A DNA stretch of 64,000 nt from Eupeodes corollae (taxonomy: Eukaryota > Arthropoda > Insecta > Diptera > Syrphidae): positions 303,054,485 to 303,118,484 of the forward strand of contig NC_079147.1 in assembly GCF_945859685.1 (NCBI RefSeq), given 5' to 3'. Both the position numbers and the translations under genes were made by a program. The notes beneath the pieces were generated by a model that made no database searches, was not told the origin of the DNA, and saw nothing but the letters and a program-made list of their open reading frames with translations. Within the stretch, counting starts at the first letter, position 1, and each line of letters begins with the position of its first letter. Below are positions 37,563-49,071 of the stretch, in pieces.

Positions 37563-39201
37563 TTTTCAAATGTTTCTTTTATTGTTGAGTACCTACAACG
37601 TTAATTAAAACATTTTTGTAGTTTCAAAAAATTTCATCACTCTTCAAAAGGTGTCATCCAAGAGCCTTAAAATATGTATCGATTTTTTTAAGGCACTTAT
37701 AAAATAATTGTGTGACATCCCAACACACACCCCAAGCAATTGTATCTAATCGGTTTTCAAGGTCATCTGTTTTTAGTGATGCGGGACTACGGTCCATGTT
37801 TCATGATGTTGATGATGCGCTTCACTTGTATCTAAGTATCTTCCTGCTGTTTCACTTCACCTAAAGAAATTTTGTCTTCTCTTAGTTTCTCATAATGACA
37901 CTTCAATTCTCCACAAATTGCTCCAGGTCATGGACCAATCAATTTGTTTTGATTCTCACGTTTCTCTACTTCTTCTCGTTCTTCTTTGTTTTGTTCGGAT
38001 TCTTAGGTAATTGGATTTACATGTGAATTCTTTGTTTCTTCGTTGGTTATATATTCGATCTTTGAAGTTTTTAGTGAAACAGTGGACAATATTACAGTAA
38101 ACAGAAAACCTAATTACTCACTCCATGTAAGTGTATCACTTAAAACCTTTAACTAAATGTCAAAGCAAATCCCGAAGAAATAAGCACAACAAAAATCCCA
38201 GCACTTTCAGCTGAAAAGAGAGCATAGAAAAAGTCAAATTCTTTCGCATGCGTCGTAATGGTCAGCAAAAATGTTTGTATAGAAATGTTGGAAAACATTG
38301 TTTTCCTTTCATCAGCTTCTGGTTTCTTCACTATTTTGTTGCCTTCAAAAAGTAGTCGGTCGTTGCCTCATAATGCAGAAACAACTTCTAAATTATTCCG
38401 GTTAACTCAAAACACTGCACCGACCGCCGCCGTGCTGTATTGTTGCGAGAGTTTCGTCACCAAAATAAAAAAAAAACAATAGTTCTCGAACAATTGATAA
38501 AAACATATTTCGAGAAAAACACGTTTCCGGTTATTATGTGAAATAAAACCTCCTTTGTCATCATCTTCACATCATCGTCATCTTCAAAATTCTTCTATTT
38601 GGGAATTATTTTTATCAACGCGTGTTTGTTATCTCCTTTAAAAAATATCATTACTTGATATCATTTTAGAATTAAATAGACTTTATAATGTGACAAGTTT
38701 GCTTGAACAACTGACAGTTGTTTGATAAAATTCAACTTGAATTTATCATCATAAACATAAGACGGGTAAATACGCCCGATACAGTAAGTAGTACGAAATC
38801 TAGATTGAGTGTTTTTAAATGAAAAATAAACTGAATACAAATTTGTGCAGTTTCAATTTTACTTTTATGGATTTGACTTATGTTTATGGCACACAAAAGA
38901 GATCTGTTTTATGTTTTAAAATGAACACATTTTTTAAGGTTAAGACTACATTAGAAAAACCAGCTGCAGAAGTGAGATGTTGTTTAGGAATTTTCACGTT
39001 TTAAAAAGTCGTTGTGCCAAAATTGAAAATTGCAAGCCAATAGAATGTAAATAGCTCGCGTAGACATTGTGGTTTTCGTCGGATCGTATAAAGGTAAAAA
39101 AATATTGTGCAATTTGAAATGTAGAAATATCATGTCACATGAGATACTTTCCTATCTATCTGTCTATCTATCGTTATTCAGTTTCTGTGTTGTATGTTAT
39201 A
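37563..39201. other. No gene recognised
   Basis: Moderately AT-rich. A slightly GC-richer patch at about 38395-38460 has a few CpGs. The minus-strand frame at 38149-38331 has no recognisable domain. A short degenerate CTAT/CTGT repeat lies near 39150-39172. Confidence 0.45.
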
Positions 39202-39525
39202 CAGGGTGCGTCAAATGTGACCAGGAAGTCATTTAAAGTGAAAGTAACTTTTATATATTTAATTCTTTAAATTTTGTTTTAGAAAAACAAAATATTATTA
39301 ATGGATTTTATATGCCAAAGTTTGGAATATAATGATTCTCAAATAAGCACTAGCTTCATGTCCAGAGGGACGCGGTTTTTCTTTTACTAGGCTCAGTGCC
39401 CGTATTTTAGCACGAATGTTCTCTTTTTTTCAGCAGAGGGTTAGTAGTGGGTGAACTCTACACTACAATTATTAAGCTTTAGTACAATTCAATGACATAG
39501 TTTGATAATCCCAAAAGGCACCCTG
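39202..39525. mobile_element. mariner-type MITE
   Basis: The ends are CAGGGTGCGTCAAA on the left and the complementary GGCACCCTG on the right, flanked on both sides by TA (39200-39201 and 39526-39527). The TACAGGGTG end and the TA target duplication are the hallmarks of mariner-group elements. The 324 bp between the ends show no transposase motif, so this is a non-autonomous copy or a deletion derivative. Confidence 0.7.
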
Positions 39526-40219
39526 TAATGTATCTGCATTAAATTAGTAACGCCAATTGATTTAAATTATTATTGGAGGCAGATAGCCCCGAGCTCAAGC
39601 CTGACGCGACGACATAACGTCATTGTGGTGGCTACAAGTGGGTGTGTTTTTTTCTGCAGTTCGCAATGTTATTATTTTGTTTAACTATTGAAAACAAATC
39701 TTAATTACATATAAGACATTATGCATACTAGTTATTATTTAAACATTCCAAGTAAATGCAAATATTGTAATAAAAATTGTATTGGATTTGTATAGGTTAG
39801 GTAGGTAATATAATCAACAAGTATAAATTATAAAGTTTTATGCAACAAATTTTACAGAAAAAAGTGTGATTTGGTATTTTTTCTTCATCATTTAACTTTA
39901 ATTTAAACAATAGAATTTGCATTCAAGTGTGATGAGGTTGAGTTTCTGGGAAAGACCTTGAAATTAATATTATAACTAGAAATTCTGAAGAATAAAATTC
40001 GGGAATAGGTGAAAATTTGTCACTGATAGCCACTACTTTGCCCTTTTAAGGGCATTATTATGGGTTTTTCGTAGGTAGAGAAAACAAAATTTTCCATAGC
40101 CTACTGTGCAACACGATTCCACAGAGTTATCCATTTTGTGATTTCAATATCAAACGTGAATAAAATACATTTTTGCAAGGTATTTATTTTTACTTGCTAC
40201 ATATAGGAACTACATATGT
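39526..40219. other. No gene recognised
   Basis: AT-rich sequence with no coding frame that I can support. A CpG-containing near-palindrome, CGACATAACGTCATTG, lies near 39610. Confidence 0.45.
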
Positions 40220-42175
40220 ACATATATGGCAAGTTTGGCATTCGTGCAAAATTTCGAACTCGAGATTTTAATTAAACATGATATTACGATGGTAGAGAAG
40301 TCGAAAAAAGTGGGTCCCGCTATTCCGTCTGGTCTGATTTCCTTATTTGTCCACGCTCCTACATATACAGCCTAAACCATTGGGTCGATTGAGTTCAAAC
40401 TTGGAAGTTAAGGTTTTGAGCAGATTCGCGTTAGGAGAATATTTTTAGATCAAAGCTAACAGTTGCCCCATACAATTTATTTGGTCAAAAAACGAAAATT
40501 CGAATTTTCCTAAAAAACTAACCGATAGATATTTTTTAAATTTTCTCTAAAATTTTATTTTTTAACCTGGCTTTTAAGAAAAACATACTTTTGTATTGCT
40601 CAGGAAAGGTACCGCTCATAGAACCGTTAATTTGGTTTTTAACATTCTTAGCAGCTTATGGACTGATTTCTATAATTTATTTTTGAATAAGCTCTTATAT
40701 TGCCTTAACAATATTTGACTATCAAAAGTGCCATTTTTTTATTGTTTGGACTTTTACAAAAATATTAATTTTTTTTTTTTAAATTCTATATCTCAAGAAC
40801 GGATCAACATTTTTTTACGAAATTCAAATTTAGAGCGTATATTTACAATCACTAAACAACTGCATACCAAAAATATCTTTAGAAAAAAATTGAAAAATTT
40901 TATGTATAAAAAATTAATTTAAAAAAAAACCGCTCCAACGATTTTCAAAAAAAAAAATTTAAATCAAAGATTTTTTGATTTACAAAATAATATTTAAATT
41001 TTTGAAGACAAACTTATTTTTCAGGTAAAATTTTGAATCTTAAAATAGTTTTTTTTAAAATTACTTTAGCTGTTGAATGTAACCCCCTCCCATCTCACCA
41101 GATCAAATCCAGTGCATGAACGCATTTTTTTGACAAAATTGTATTTACATTCCTATTTTGTATCCAAATTAATGCATTTTGTACACATTTATGTATTTTT
41201 ATAAATATAACTATAACTATTGTAAATTTAATCAACAATCTATTTTAAATTGTCTATCAAAAAGTATTTTGGTACCTTTACATATATGAGTTTAAAGTAT
41301 TATTCCTTAAGAATAAGGTTGTTTCACACATATTTTACTTGCCTTCGCACTATATAAAAGAATAAATGCTTAGTACAAGTTTAAGAAACGGGCTAGGAGT
41401 ATATGTGTTTTCTATTAAAATCACTTTTTCAACGTATGTATGCACATTATACCTGTATAGGTGTTACGTACAATCTATCTACAACTATTGCTTACGTGTC
41501 ACTTCGTAACTAAAATCCAAAACGCACAAGAGCCTGACTGTTAACAACACAAGAATAGCAATTTCTTGTACCTGTTCGTATGCTTCTTTCATTTAAACTT
41601 TAACAAAAAAAATAAACTGAACGTAATGACTCCATGTTTGCGCTAAAACTTGTAGGAAAGAAGGAATGTGATTAGATTGTAGTAAGCACCTTCTACCACC
41701 AATAACATTCATTCATTATCATCATAAACATTGTCTTTATCTATCCATCTGCATAAAGCTTAGAACGCCAATGAACTATTCTTTGTCCGTTTTAGACACC
41801 TACCTAACTACACAACCAAAAGGTGATAGCTTTACAATTTAAACAAACATGTTCTGCCTCTTTCATATCTTCAGATAATTTATTTTCCATCCTGGTTCTT
41901 CTTATATGAAATTAAAATAAAGCTATCCAAATTAAAAAGCTTTGAACGAACAAACAAATGTTTTCGTTAAACATGCTTACAAGCATTTTTCATTTCAGGG
42001 ATGAGTTGTCCTAGGATGAGTTGTGTCTTAGGATGATTCACGCGATTTTTTTGACAAATCAAATGTCATTCAAATTTTTGAAGACAAACTTATTTTACAG
42101 GTATATTTTAAAAAAATATATAGGTATTTTTTTAAATAGACTCTTTGCATACAGGAGCAAGTTCCTGCGACCCAC
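40220..42175 (-). repeat. Repeat family B, copy B2
   Basis: Reverse-complement copy of 30130-32886 without the MITE and without the extra DNA at 30545-30840. Its length of about 1.95 kb therefore approximates the unit before later insertions. Landmarks, read on the minus strand from 42175: GGGTCGCAGGAACTTGCTCC, AGACACAACTCATCCTAGGA, GAACCAGGATGGAAAATAAA, GGTTGTGTAGTTAGGTAGGT, GTAGGAGCGTGGACAAATAA and GCAAACTTGCCATATATG-type end. No open frame is conserved. Confidence 0.75.
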
Positions 42176-42239
42176 TCATGCATTTTATTTATTATAAAAA
42201 TTGAATGTTGAAATAATTATGTGTGAAACAATACATCAT

Positions 42240-42660
42240 TTAAATGGACACCACGCTAATTGTTCAAAGCATCGACTTTTTTAGGTGTTTTCGACACTTT
42301 TTGACACATATTGGGCAGTATCTCAGCCAAACCTTGACGAATACTGGTTTTTTATGTGCTCAAGAGTCTGCAAAAACATGATCTTTTTCTTAGCGCTGAA
42401 AAAAAATTCAAGCCATGTCAAGTCGCAGGATCTTGGTGGCCAGTTTATATAGCCACGACAAGAGTTGTGTGGCATGTGTCACCGTCTTATTGAAACCACA
42501 AGTTCTCCAACTCGTATTCTTCAATAGCAGGCAAAAAGAGATTCTCAGATCCCCAAAAATGACAATTTTGTTTATTACTATACTCACCGAGTCATTTCTC
42601 AGTATAGAGTATAGCTTCATCGCTGAAGAAATTTTTTTCAAAAAAAACACCCAGCACGAC
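42240..42660 (-). mobile_element. mariner/IS630-type transposase relic
   Basis: Read in several frames on the minus strand, it gives LWFQ-DGDTCHT near 42510-42470, the usual WFQQDGATCHT block holding the second catalytic Asp. It continues with the remains of the WPPRSCDLTPLDFFLWG block near 42440-42400 and TLEHIKN near 42360. Frameshifts and stops occur every few codons. The plus-strand open frame over the same bases is a shadow. Confidence 0.7.
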
Positions 42661-42834
42661 GTTGTGAATTGTCAACTGGCTTTAGATGTTGTGCGAGCTG
42701 GACTTTACATGAATGGAGATTTAGATTTAAATGCAAAATACGTCATAATGTGTCGTAAGACATTCTAAATTTCTGAGAATGAGGAGGAATCAATATATTT
42801 GGGACTTCGTCAACACTTTCACTTACAGCCCAGA

Positions 42835-43080
42835 TATATATAACCAATCAAGTCTCATTTTTCAAAATTTTAAACTCGACATATCATACCGATTACAATA
42901 GCTTCCTATGGGAAGTTGGGTCTCACGAACTTGCTCCTGTACCCAAAGAGACTGTTTAAAAATAGTGCTAATATTTTAAGATTTAAAAATACACCTCCAA
43001 AATCAACGTACATATCTTCAAATATTCATGCGACTTAATTTCTCAAGGAAATCTTGTTTTTTTTTTTAATAAATTTTAAA
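42835..43080 (+). repeat. Tail of repeat A joined to head of repeat B (B3)
   Basis: 42835-42917 matches the right end of family A, closing with CTTCCTATGGGAAGTT. Directly after it, GGGTCTCACGAACTTGCTCC to about 43070 matches the first 150 bp of family B. Repeat A4 starts immediately downstream. The junction shows that families A and B are found in direct contact more than once (compare 32886-32904). Confidence 0.65.
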
Positions 43081-43095
43081 TTTTAATTAAATAAA

Positions 43096-45176
43096 AGAGG
43101 CTGGGATGCGACCCACACTGATAACTTCCCATCCCGTCTGTCGATTTGTCTTGCTTAAAAGTTTGTAGGTTTTCGTGTTTTGTTAAAAATGTTGTTAGTT
43201 GAATTATTATTAAAAATTTTAATACTACCAACAATATTTTTCATATAAGGAAATAGTTTAGTTTGAAAATCTAGTTGTGTTAAATAGATTTGTAGTCGAA
43301 AACAAGTTTTTTACCAATTTAAGTAACATTTCTTAAATTTTTACAAATTGGATGAATGAAATTAATTTGAGAGATATCAAGAACCGAACATTAATTTTTA
43401 CCAAATTTGCGTACTATTTTTTGTAGATTTTATTTTTTTATGAAAAAACAGACTCTTGGATTTTAATAAAAAAAAACTACTGAATATCGAAAACAATATT
43501 TTCTGTGAAATTAAAAAAATTGAAAACAATATTTTTAATTTTTGAAAAGCTATTTGAGTCAAAAATAAATTGTTACCAACTTTAGTAATGTTTTTTTTGT
43601 TTATTTTTTATAAAAAAAGCTGTCAATGCGATTTTTCTCAAAAACTTACCAGATGTTAAAAACGTTATTTTTCGCTGTACAAAATTGTTTTGGAGATGAA
43701 ACTGTTTTGTATTCTTAAAATTTTTGGGGTGACAAATTGTTTTTTTTTTCAGTTTTTTTTTTGATTTATAAAAAAAAAACGATAATTTGATTTTTTTTCC
43801 AAAAAATATACTACTTTGGTATCACGTTACAATATACAATATAAAATTTAACTCAAGTCTTGAGTGGTTTTGGTTCATGAGATATTTTGTGTTTACCAAA
43901 ATGTTCACCTATTTTTAAACTGCTATGGTAATAGCAGTTCTCACGAACCAATGACGCTAGAGACTTGAATTACATTTTATATTGTGTATTGTAACGTGAT
44001 ACCAAAGTAGTATATTTTTTCAAAAAAATCTAATTAACGGTTTTTTTATAAATCAAAGAAAAATTGTCACCTCGAAAATTGTACAAATAAAAAATGATTT
44101 TATCTACAAAATAATTTTGTGCAGAGAAAAATAACGTTTTTAACATCTGGTAAAATTTTGAGAAAAATCAAATTGAAAGTTTTTTTTATAAAAAATAAAA
44201 ACTTAAATGAAAATTTAATAAAAGGTGGTAAAAATGATTTTCGACACAAATATCTTTTAAAAAATTTGGGGTTATGGCTTCCAACTAATTTTAACTTATA
44301 AGAAATATTGTTTTCAATATTTGGACAAATTTTGCTAAGACTCCAATTGACAGATTTTTTTACAAAAAATTAAAAGCTAAAGAAAATTAATAAAAGTTGG
44401 TACAAAATAATTTTCGACTCAAACATCTTTTCAAAACTTTGAGATATTGGCTTTAAACTACTTTTATCCTTTTGTTTTCAACATTCGGTAAAATTTTGAG
44501 AAAAATCGAATTGACAGTTTTTTTTACAAAAAATAAACATTTAAATGAAAATTTAACAAAAGTTGGTAAAAAATGATTTTCGACACAAAAATATAAAAAA
44601 TATTGTTTTCAACATTCGTTAAAATTTTGAGAAAAATCTAATTGACAGTTTTTTTTTACAAAAAAAAAATAAACACCTGAAAAAGAAAACAATACTAAAA
44701 CTTGGTAAAAATGTACCTTCGACTCAAATAGCGTTTCAAAAATTAAAAATATTGTCTTCAAACTTTTTTATTTCACAGAAAATATTGTTTTCGATATTCA
44801 GTAGTTTTTTTTATAAAAATTCAACAGACCGTTTTTTCATAAAAAAAATAAAATCTACAAAAAATGGTACACAAATTTGGTTAAAATTGATGTGCAGTTC
44901 TTGATATCTCTCAAATTAATGTCTTTCATCTAATTTGTAAGAGTTTAATAAATCCTACTAAAATTGGTACAAATTTGTTTTCGACTAAAAATCTATTTAA
45001 CAAAACTAAATTTTCAAACTAAACTATTTCTTTATATGAAAAAATATTGTTGGTAATTTTAAATTTTGTAAGAATAATTCAACTGACAACTTTTTTAACC
45101 CAACACGAGAACCTATAAACTTTTAAACAAGACAAATCGACAGACATGAAGTTATCAGTGGAGTGCCACAGTCTCT
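43096..45176. repeat. Repeat family A, copy A4: long foldback (inverted repeat)
   Basis: Both ends carry the family A terminus: GAGGCTGGGATGCGACCCAC on the left, and the reverse complement of the right end reads GAGACTGTGGCACTCCACTG followed by the same TGTCGATTTGTCTTG. The two arms (about 831 and 1246 bp) are imperfect reverse complements throughout and meet at 43918-43939, where AACTGCTAT and ATAGCAGTT form a perfect 9 bp stem around a GGTA loop. The right arm is longer because it has more copies of the ~170 bp block. A family A right-end block continues to about 45297. RNA from either strand would fold into a long hairpin. Confidence 0.8.
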
Positions 45177-45297
45177 TTTTAAGATATTTATTGAAATGAA
45201 AATTATTTGGATTCTAATAACCTTGAAACGTCCAGAAACATCAAAATTTGCAATTCGACAGATCGGACCGAATACAAAAACTTCTAGTGGGGAGTTT

Positions 45298-46625
45298 GTC
45301 AAATCTGTTTGATAGACAGTCTTATAAATAAGAACATTGGAGAAAACTTGAATCGATGGCAAATTGTGTGACTTACATCTGTGAAATATTTAATTCTTGT
45401 TCAATTTTTTAATAATTCAACATTGATTTGTTGAGTTTAGTTAAATTAGTTGCCAACTGAAAAAGTTTGCAAGTCTTGTATTTTCCTATGCGTGCTTAAA
45501 ATTTCTGCAATTAGTTTACTTAATCATTAATTTTGATGATTAAAAACTTCATAATAAAACTCACACCTAATCTCAAGAGAATATTCGTAAAAACATATCG
45601 TACCTTAAGCTTAATAGGATTCTTCTCCTTTTGTTTAAAAAAAATGTGCATGTATTTTTATTTCAAAACAATCCTTGAAAGAGAGAAAAAAATGTAGATA
45701 ACAATGAAAAAACTACAATATATTGTGACTTTTCATCAAATAATTTTTAAGGGTGACACTTCAATATTTTAATGTCCTGAAAACTCACTACAAAAGTTGG
45801 TTAAACGTATTTACTTTTGAATTGACATTGACCTAACAATGAATCCTCATTCTTATGCACTGTACTATGCAACTTCTAGCATCTATACATTCCCACACCG
45901 CATTAAAAGGGCAAGGACATTATTTATTTTGCTTGCATTTTTAGTGGATTATTGATTTTTTAAACATGAAATGAATGGTGTCATCATCAAAAACTGAACA
46001 ATCTTATATCGTAGCAAGGTTAAAAGTTAGCTTTGTTTACATTTTGTCGACAAGGTTTTGTTCCTTAATATTAAATTCCACATTTTTCCAAAGAGTTTTG
46101 ATGGCTCTTATATTTAAAATTTTCAATATTCTGTTTAAATATTTAAAGTATTTCTCAAAAATTTTATAAAAATCTTCAAAAGTTGTTAGAGTTTGATTGT
46201 TTTCCATTAATCTTAAGGGAATCTTAACCCTTTTTAACTAAAACGGTTTAACAGATAAATACAAAATGATTTGAAGGTAATTTTTGTTCTTGTAACGTTT
46301 TTGAATTATAGTGAAAAAAATATAGAAATAATGTTGAAAACAGTTATTTTTCTATAGAAGTTTATTTTAAATTGAAGTTCGGATTCGAAATCAGCAAAAA
46401 TCAAGGTTGTCGTTGAAAAACATGTTTCAAAAACCTGATGTAATAAAAAAATTGAAAGTTGTGACTCGAATTTAGAACAACTTAACAACTTGATTTGTTT
46501 GTGAGACAAACAAAATTGACAATTTTGAAAAGTTTAAAGAACAGATCTTAAAAAACTTTTAACATATTTTTACCTAACAAATATTTTCTGAAATCCATTT
46601 GAAATTAATAAATTTGTCTTTGCAG
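45298..46625. other. AT-rich, upstream of the CLN7 homologue
   Basis: No coding frame that I can support. It ends in the splice acceptor TTTGCAG at 46619-46625. The block at 46370-46400 resembles one at 9910-9950. Confidence 0.45.
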
Positions 46626-46798
46626 AATGATGTGATAAAAAGAGCAACAACAACAAAAAACTGATCTCTTTGCATTCAAGAAACCTGTAAATTCTCAGAC
46701 TGAACTAAATACTTACTCCCCAAAAAAATAAAAACCAAACCAAAAGCAAACAACTTTAAAATACTCCTGAACTTCACTTCAAAACTATCACCATCACA

Positions 46799-48813
46799 AT
46801 GGGATGCTTTAGCAAAGTCCGTGAAAACCTCAAACCCTCTAAATTACCCGAAAATGTTGACGATGGCCTGGAAACAATCGATGAATACAACAAACGTTGG
46901 TTATCGATACGAGTTATCTATTTCACAATGTTCCTAATGTCACTGGCTTTCAGCATCATCCTAACTGGGGTGTGGCCATTTTTGGATAAGGTAAGTGTGT
47001 TGGTGAGGAGGGGCTTATAATTCTCAAAAATGCTTAATTATTTCTCTCACCAGCTAGATCCGAAAGCGGGTAAAGAATTCATGGGCCTTGTTGTGGCTGC
47101 CAATCCTCTGGGTCAAATGATTTTCAGTCCACTTTTTGGCTATTGGCAGAATAAGTCGGGATCAATGAGGATACCTTTGCTCTGTTCTCTCACAACATTC
47201 TCCATTGCCAGTGCAATATATTCGTCCCTGGAATTGGTTCCAAGTCACGTGAAATATTGGATGCTGGGATCGAGATTCCTGATTGGAGTCAGTTCGGGTA
47301 AGAATTTTGAAATGACAGGCATTAAAAGCAGTATTAACAGTGCTTCCACTCCTTTTCTCCCTTAGCCAATATTGCTGTATGCCGTTCGTACTTATCATCA
47401 GCGACGAGATTAAGTGAACGCACCGGGGCGGTGTCAATGATTTCCTTGGCTCAAGTCTTGGGTTTCATTGTTGGTCCGGCGTTGCAAGCCGCTGTCACAC
47501 CTTTGGGTAGTCAGGGCTTTAGGATACTCGGAGGAGCTGTCATCTTGAATATGTACACAGCCGCTGGATGGATCAATGTTTTGATGGGCATAGCAAACAT
47601 AGTTATGTGTATGCCAAGTATTTTTGAGGTAATTTACTCCTTAAAATATGCAATGTTTCAATATTAAACTAATTTTACATGAAGGAACGAAAAGTTGCAG
47701 CCCGGGAAGTGATGATAATGCAGGGCAAGACTTCCGAAAAGGAGACATGGAAAGCCATGAAACCGGACTATGTTTCAGCTTGGACTTTGATAGTAGCTTT
47801 CTTCGTTTTGGTCTTTAATTTCGTTCTTCTTGAGACGTAAGTTCCATCCACGCAACTTTTTTTCAAAAAAGCTTTTAAATGCATATATGACACTGTTTTT
47901 TTTTTTTGACAGATTGGGCACATCTCTGACAATGGATCAATTTGGATGGTCCAAGGAACAAGCCCTCTATTATATGGGCATTCTTCTGTCGGTGGGAGCG
48001 GTTATAGCCTGCGTGACTTTTGTAGGCATAAAACCCCTTTGCAAGATGTTCCGCGAGGAATACGTCCTTATCTGGGGTGGATTCTCGTTGATGGTCCTGG
48101 GACGTGTGCTTTACATTCCTTGGGGTGATGCACCACCAAAGGTAGCAGAAGTCTTCAACATTACCATTCCTCTGGGTCCCAATGGATCAAACAACTCGCT
48201 CTATAATGATCCAGATAGTGAAATATACCTAGGATGTCCGAAAACCCAGACTTGGTGTGCAACAACTAATGCTCTAACTCTGAATCAGTTCCTTATCGGT
48301 TTCGGATTCACTTCCATCGGGTATCCGATTGGTGTGACCCTTATACAGACGATATTTTCAAAAATTCTCGGTCCGCGCCCCCAAGGCGTCTGGATGGGAA
48401 TGATGACTGGAGCTGGATGCCTGTCCAGAGTTCTGGGGCCAATTTGTGTAGGTTCGATATACACACGTTTTGGGACTTATTGGACGTTTGGAATGACAAC
48501 TATTATGATGTTGATCTCAATGGTCTGGCTGTTACTTTTTAAGTGAGTTTAATCTTTCCAAAAAATTCCATGAAGTTTTACAAATTGTTTTGTGTTGTTC
48601 CATTTCAGAAAACGTTTAATTCCGCCAGAGGTTGAAAAACATCCCCCAGTCGAAATGCAACCTTTAAATGTTGTTCTATTGGAAAACGGTCCAAAGGATT
48701 CCAGCTTAGAAACGAATAGTACTCATGAAGTTCTTGATCATCAGTCTAAAGATGGCGAAGTTCTCTTGCCGAGTAGTAAAACTGTTAAAATAGTACCAAA
48801 ACGTAGTATATAG
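46799..48813 (+). CDS. Cln7: CLN7/MFSD8-type lysosomal major facilitator transporter
   Basis: Six coding exons: 46799-46990, 47054-47297, 47366-47628, 47685-47836, 47913-48542 and 48609-48813. All have GT-AG introns of 56-76 bp, phases match, and the product has 561 residues (human MFSD8 has 518). MFSD8 is a twelve-span membrane protein of lysosomes, reported to act as a chloride channel/transporter; loss causes a neuronal ceroid lipofuscinosis in people. The chain shows WPFLDK after TM1, GYWQNKSG in the TM2-3 loop, an IAVCRSYLSSATRLSERT block and, near the end, the diagnostic QTWCATTNALTLNQF and GPRPQGVWMGMMTG. NIT and NNS are possible N-glycosylation sites in the long lumenal loop. The C-terminal tail has a GEVLL dileucine-like sorting motif. 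The ATG follows CATCACA in a plausible context, and the 5' UTR exon starts at an acceptor at 46625. It converges with the SLC22-like gene downstream. Identification is confident. Confidence 0.95.
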
Positions 48814-48899
48814 TAATACCTTTATTTCAAAGGTATTGTTTTAATACATTAAATACATTTTTATATATAATTTTTTTTTATAATTTACAACTGTAATAT

Positions 48900-48905
48900 A
48901 ATAAA
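48900..48905 (+). terminator. Polyadenylation signal of the CLN7 homologue
   Basis: AATAAA lies 87 bp after the stop codon, the first canonical signal on this strand. It falls inside the 258 bp between the two convergent genes. Confidence 0.6.
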
Positions 48906-49071
48906 ATAGCTATAAATACAATATTTTTTAAAAATAGGTTTAAGATGAAATACTGCCCGATTTGTAATAGATTTTGAAAAGAAGAGGTTTAAAAGTGTTA
49001 TAAAAAGAAGATAAATTTAAATATAAGTTTTACTTAAAATGCCGAATGCTTTCTTTGATATAAGAGTAGTT

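Noticed and set aside
42415..42768. Plus-strand open frame of 117 codons
   Set aside because: It is the complement of a mariner transposase relic; the minus strand carries the recognisable DGDTCHT-type block.
47946..48128. Second open frame within the CLN7 exon
   Set aside because: Out-of-frame shadow of the MFSD8 coding exon at 47913-48542.
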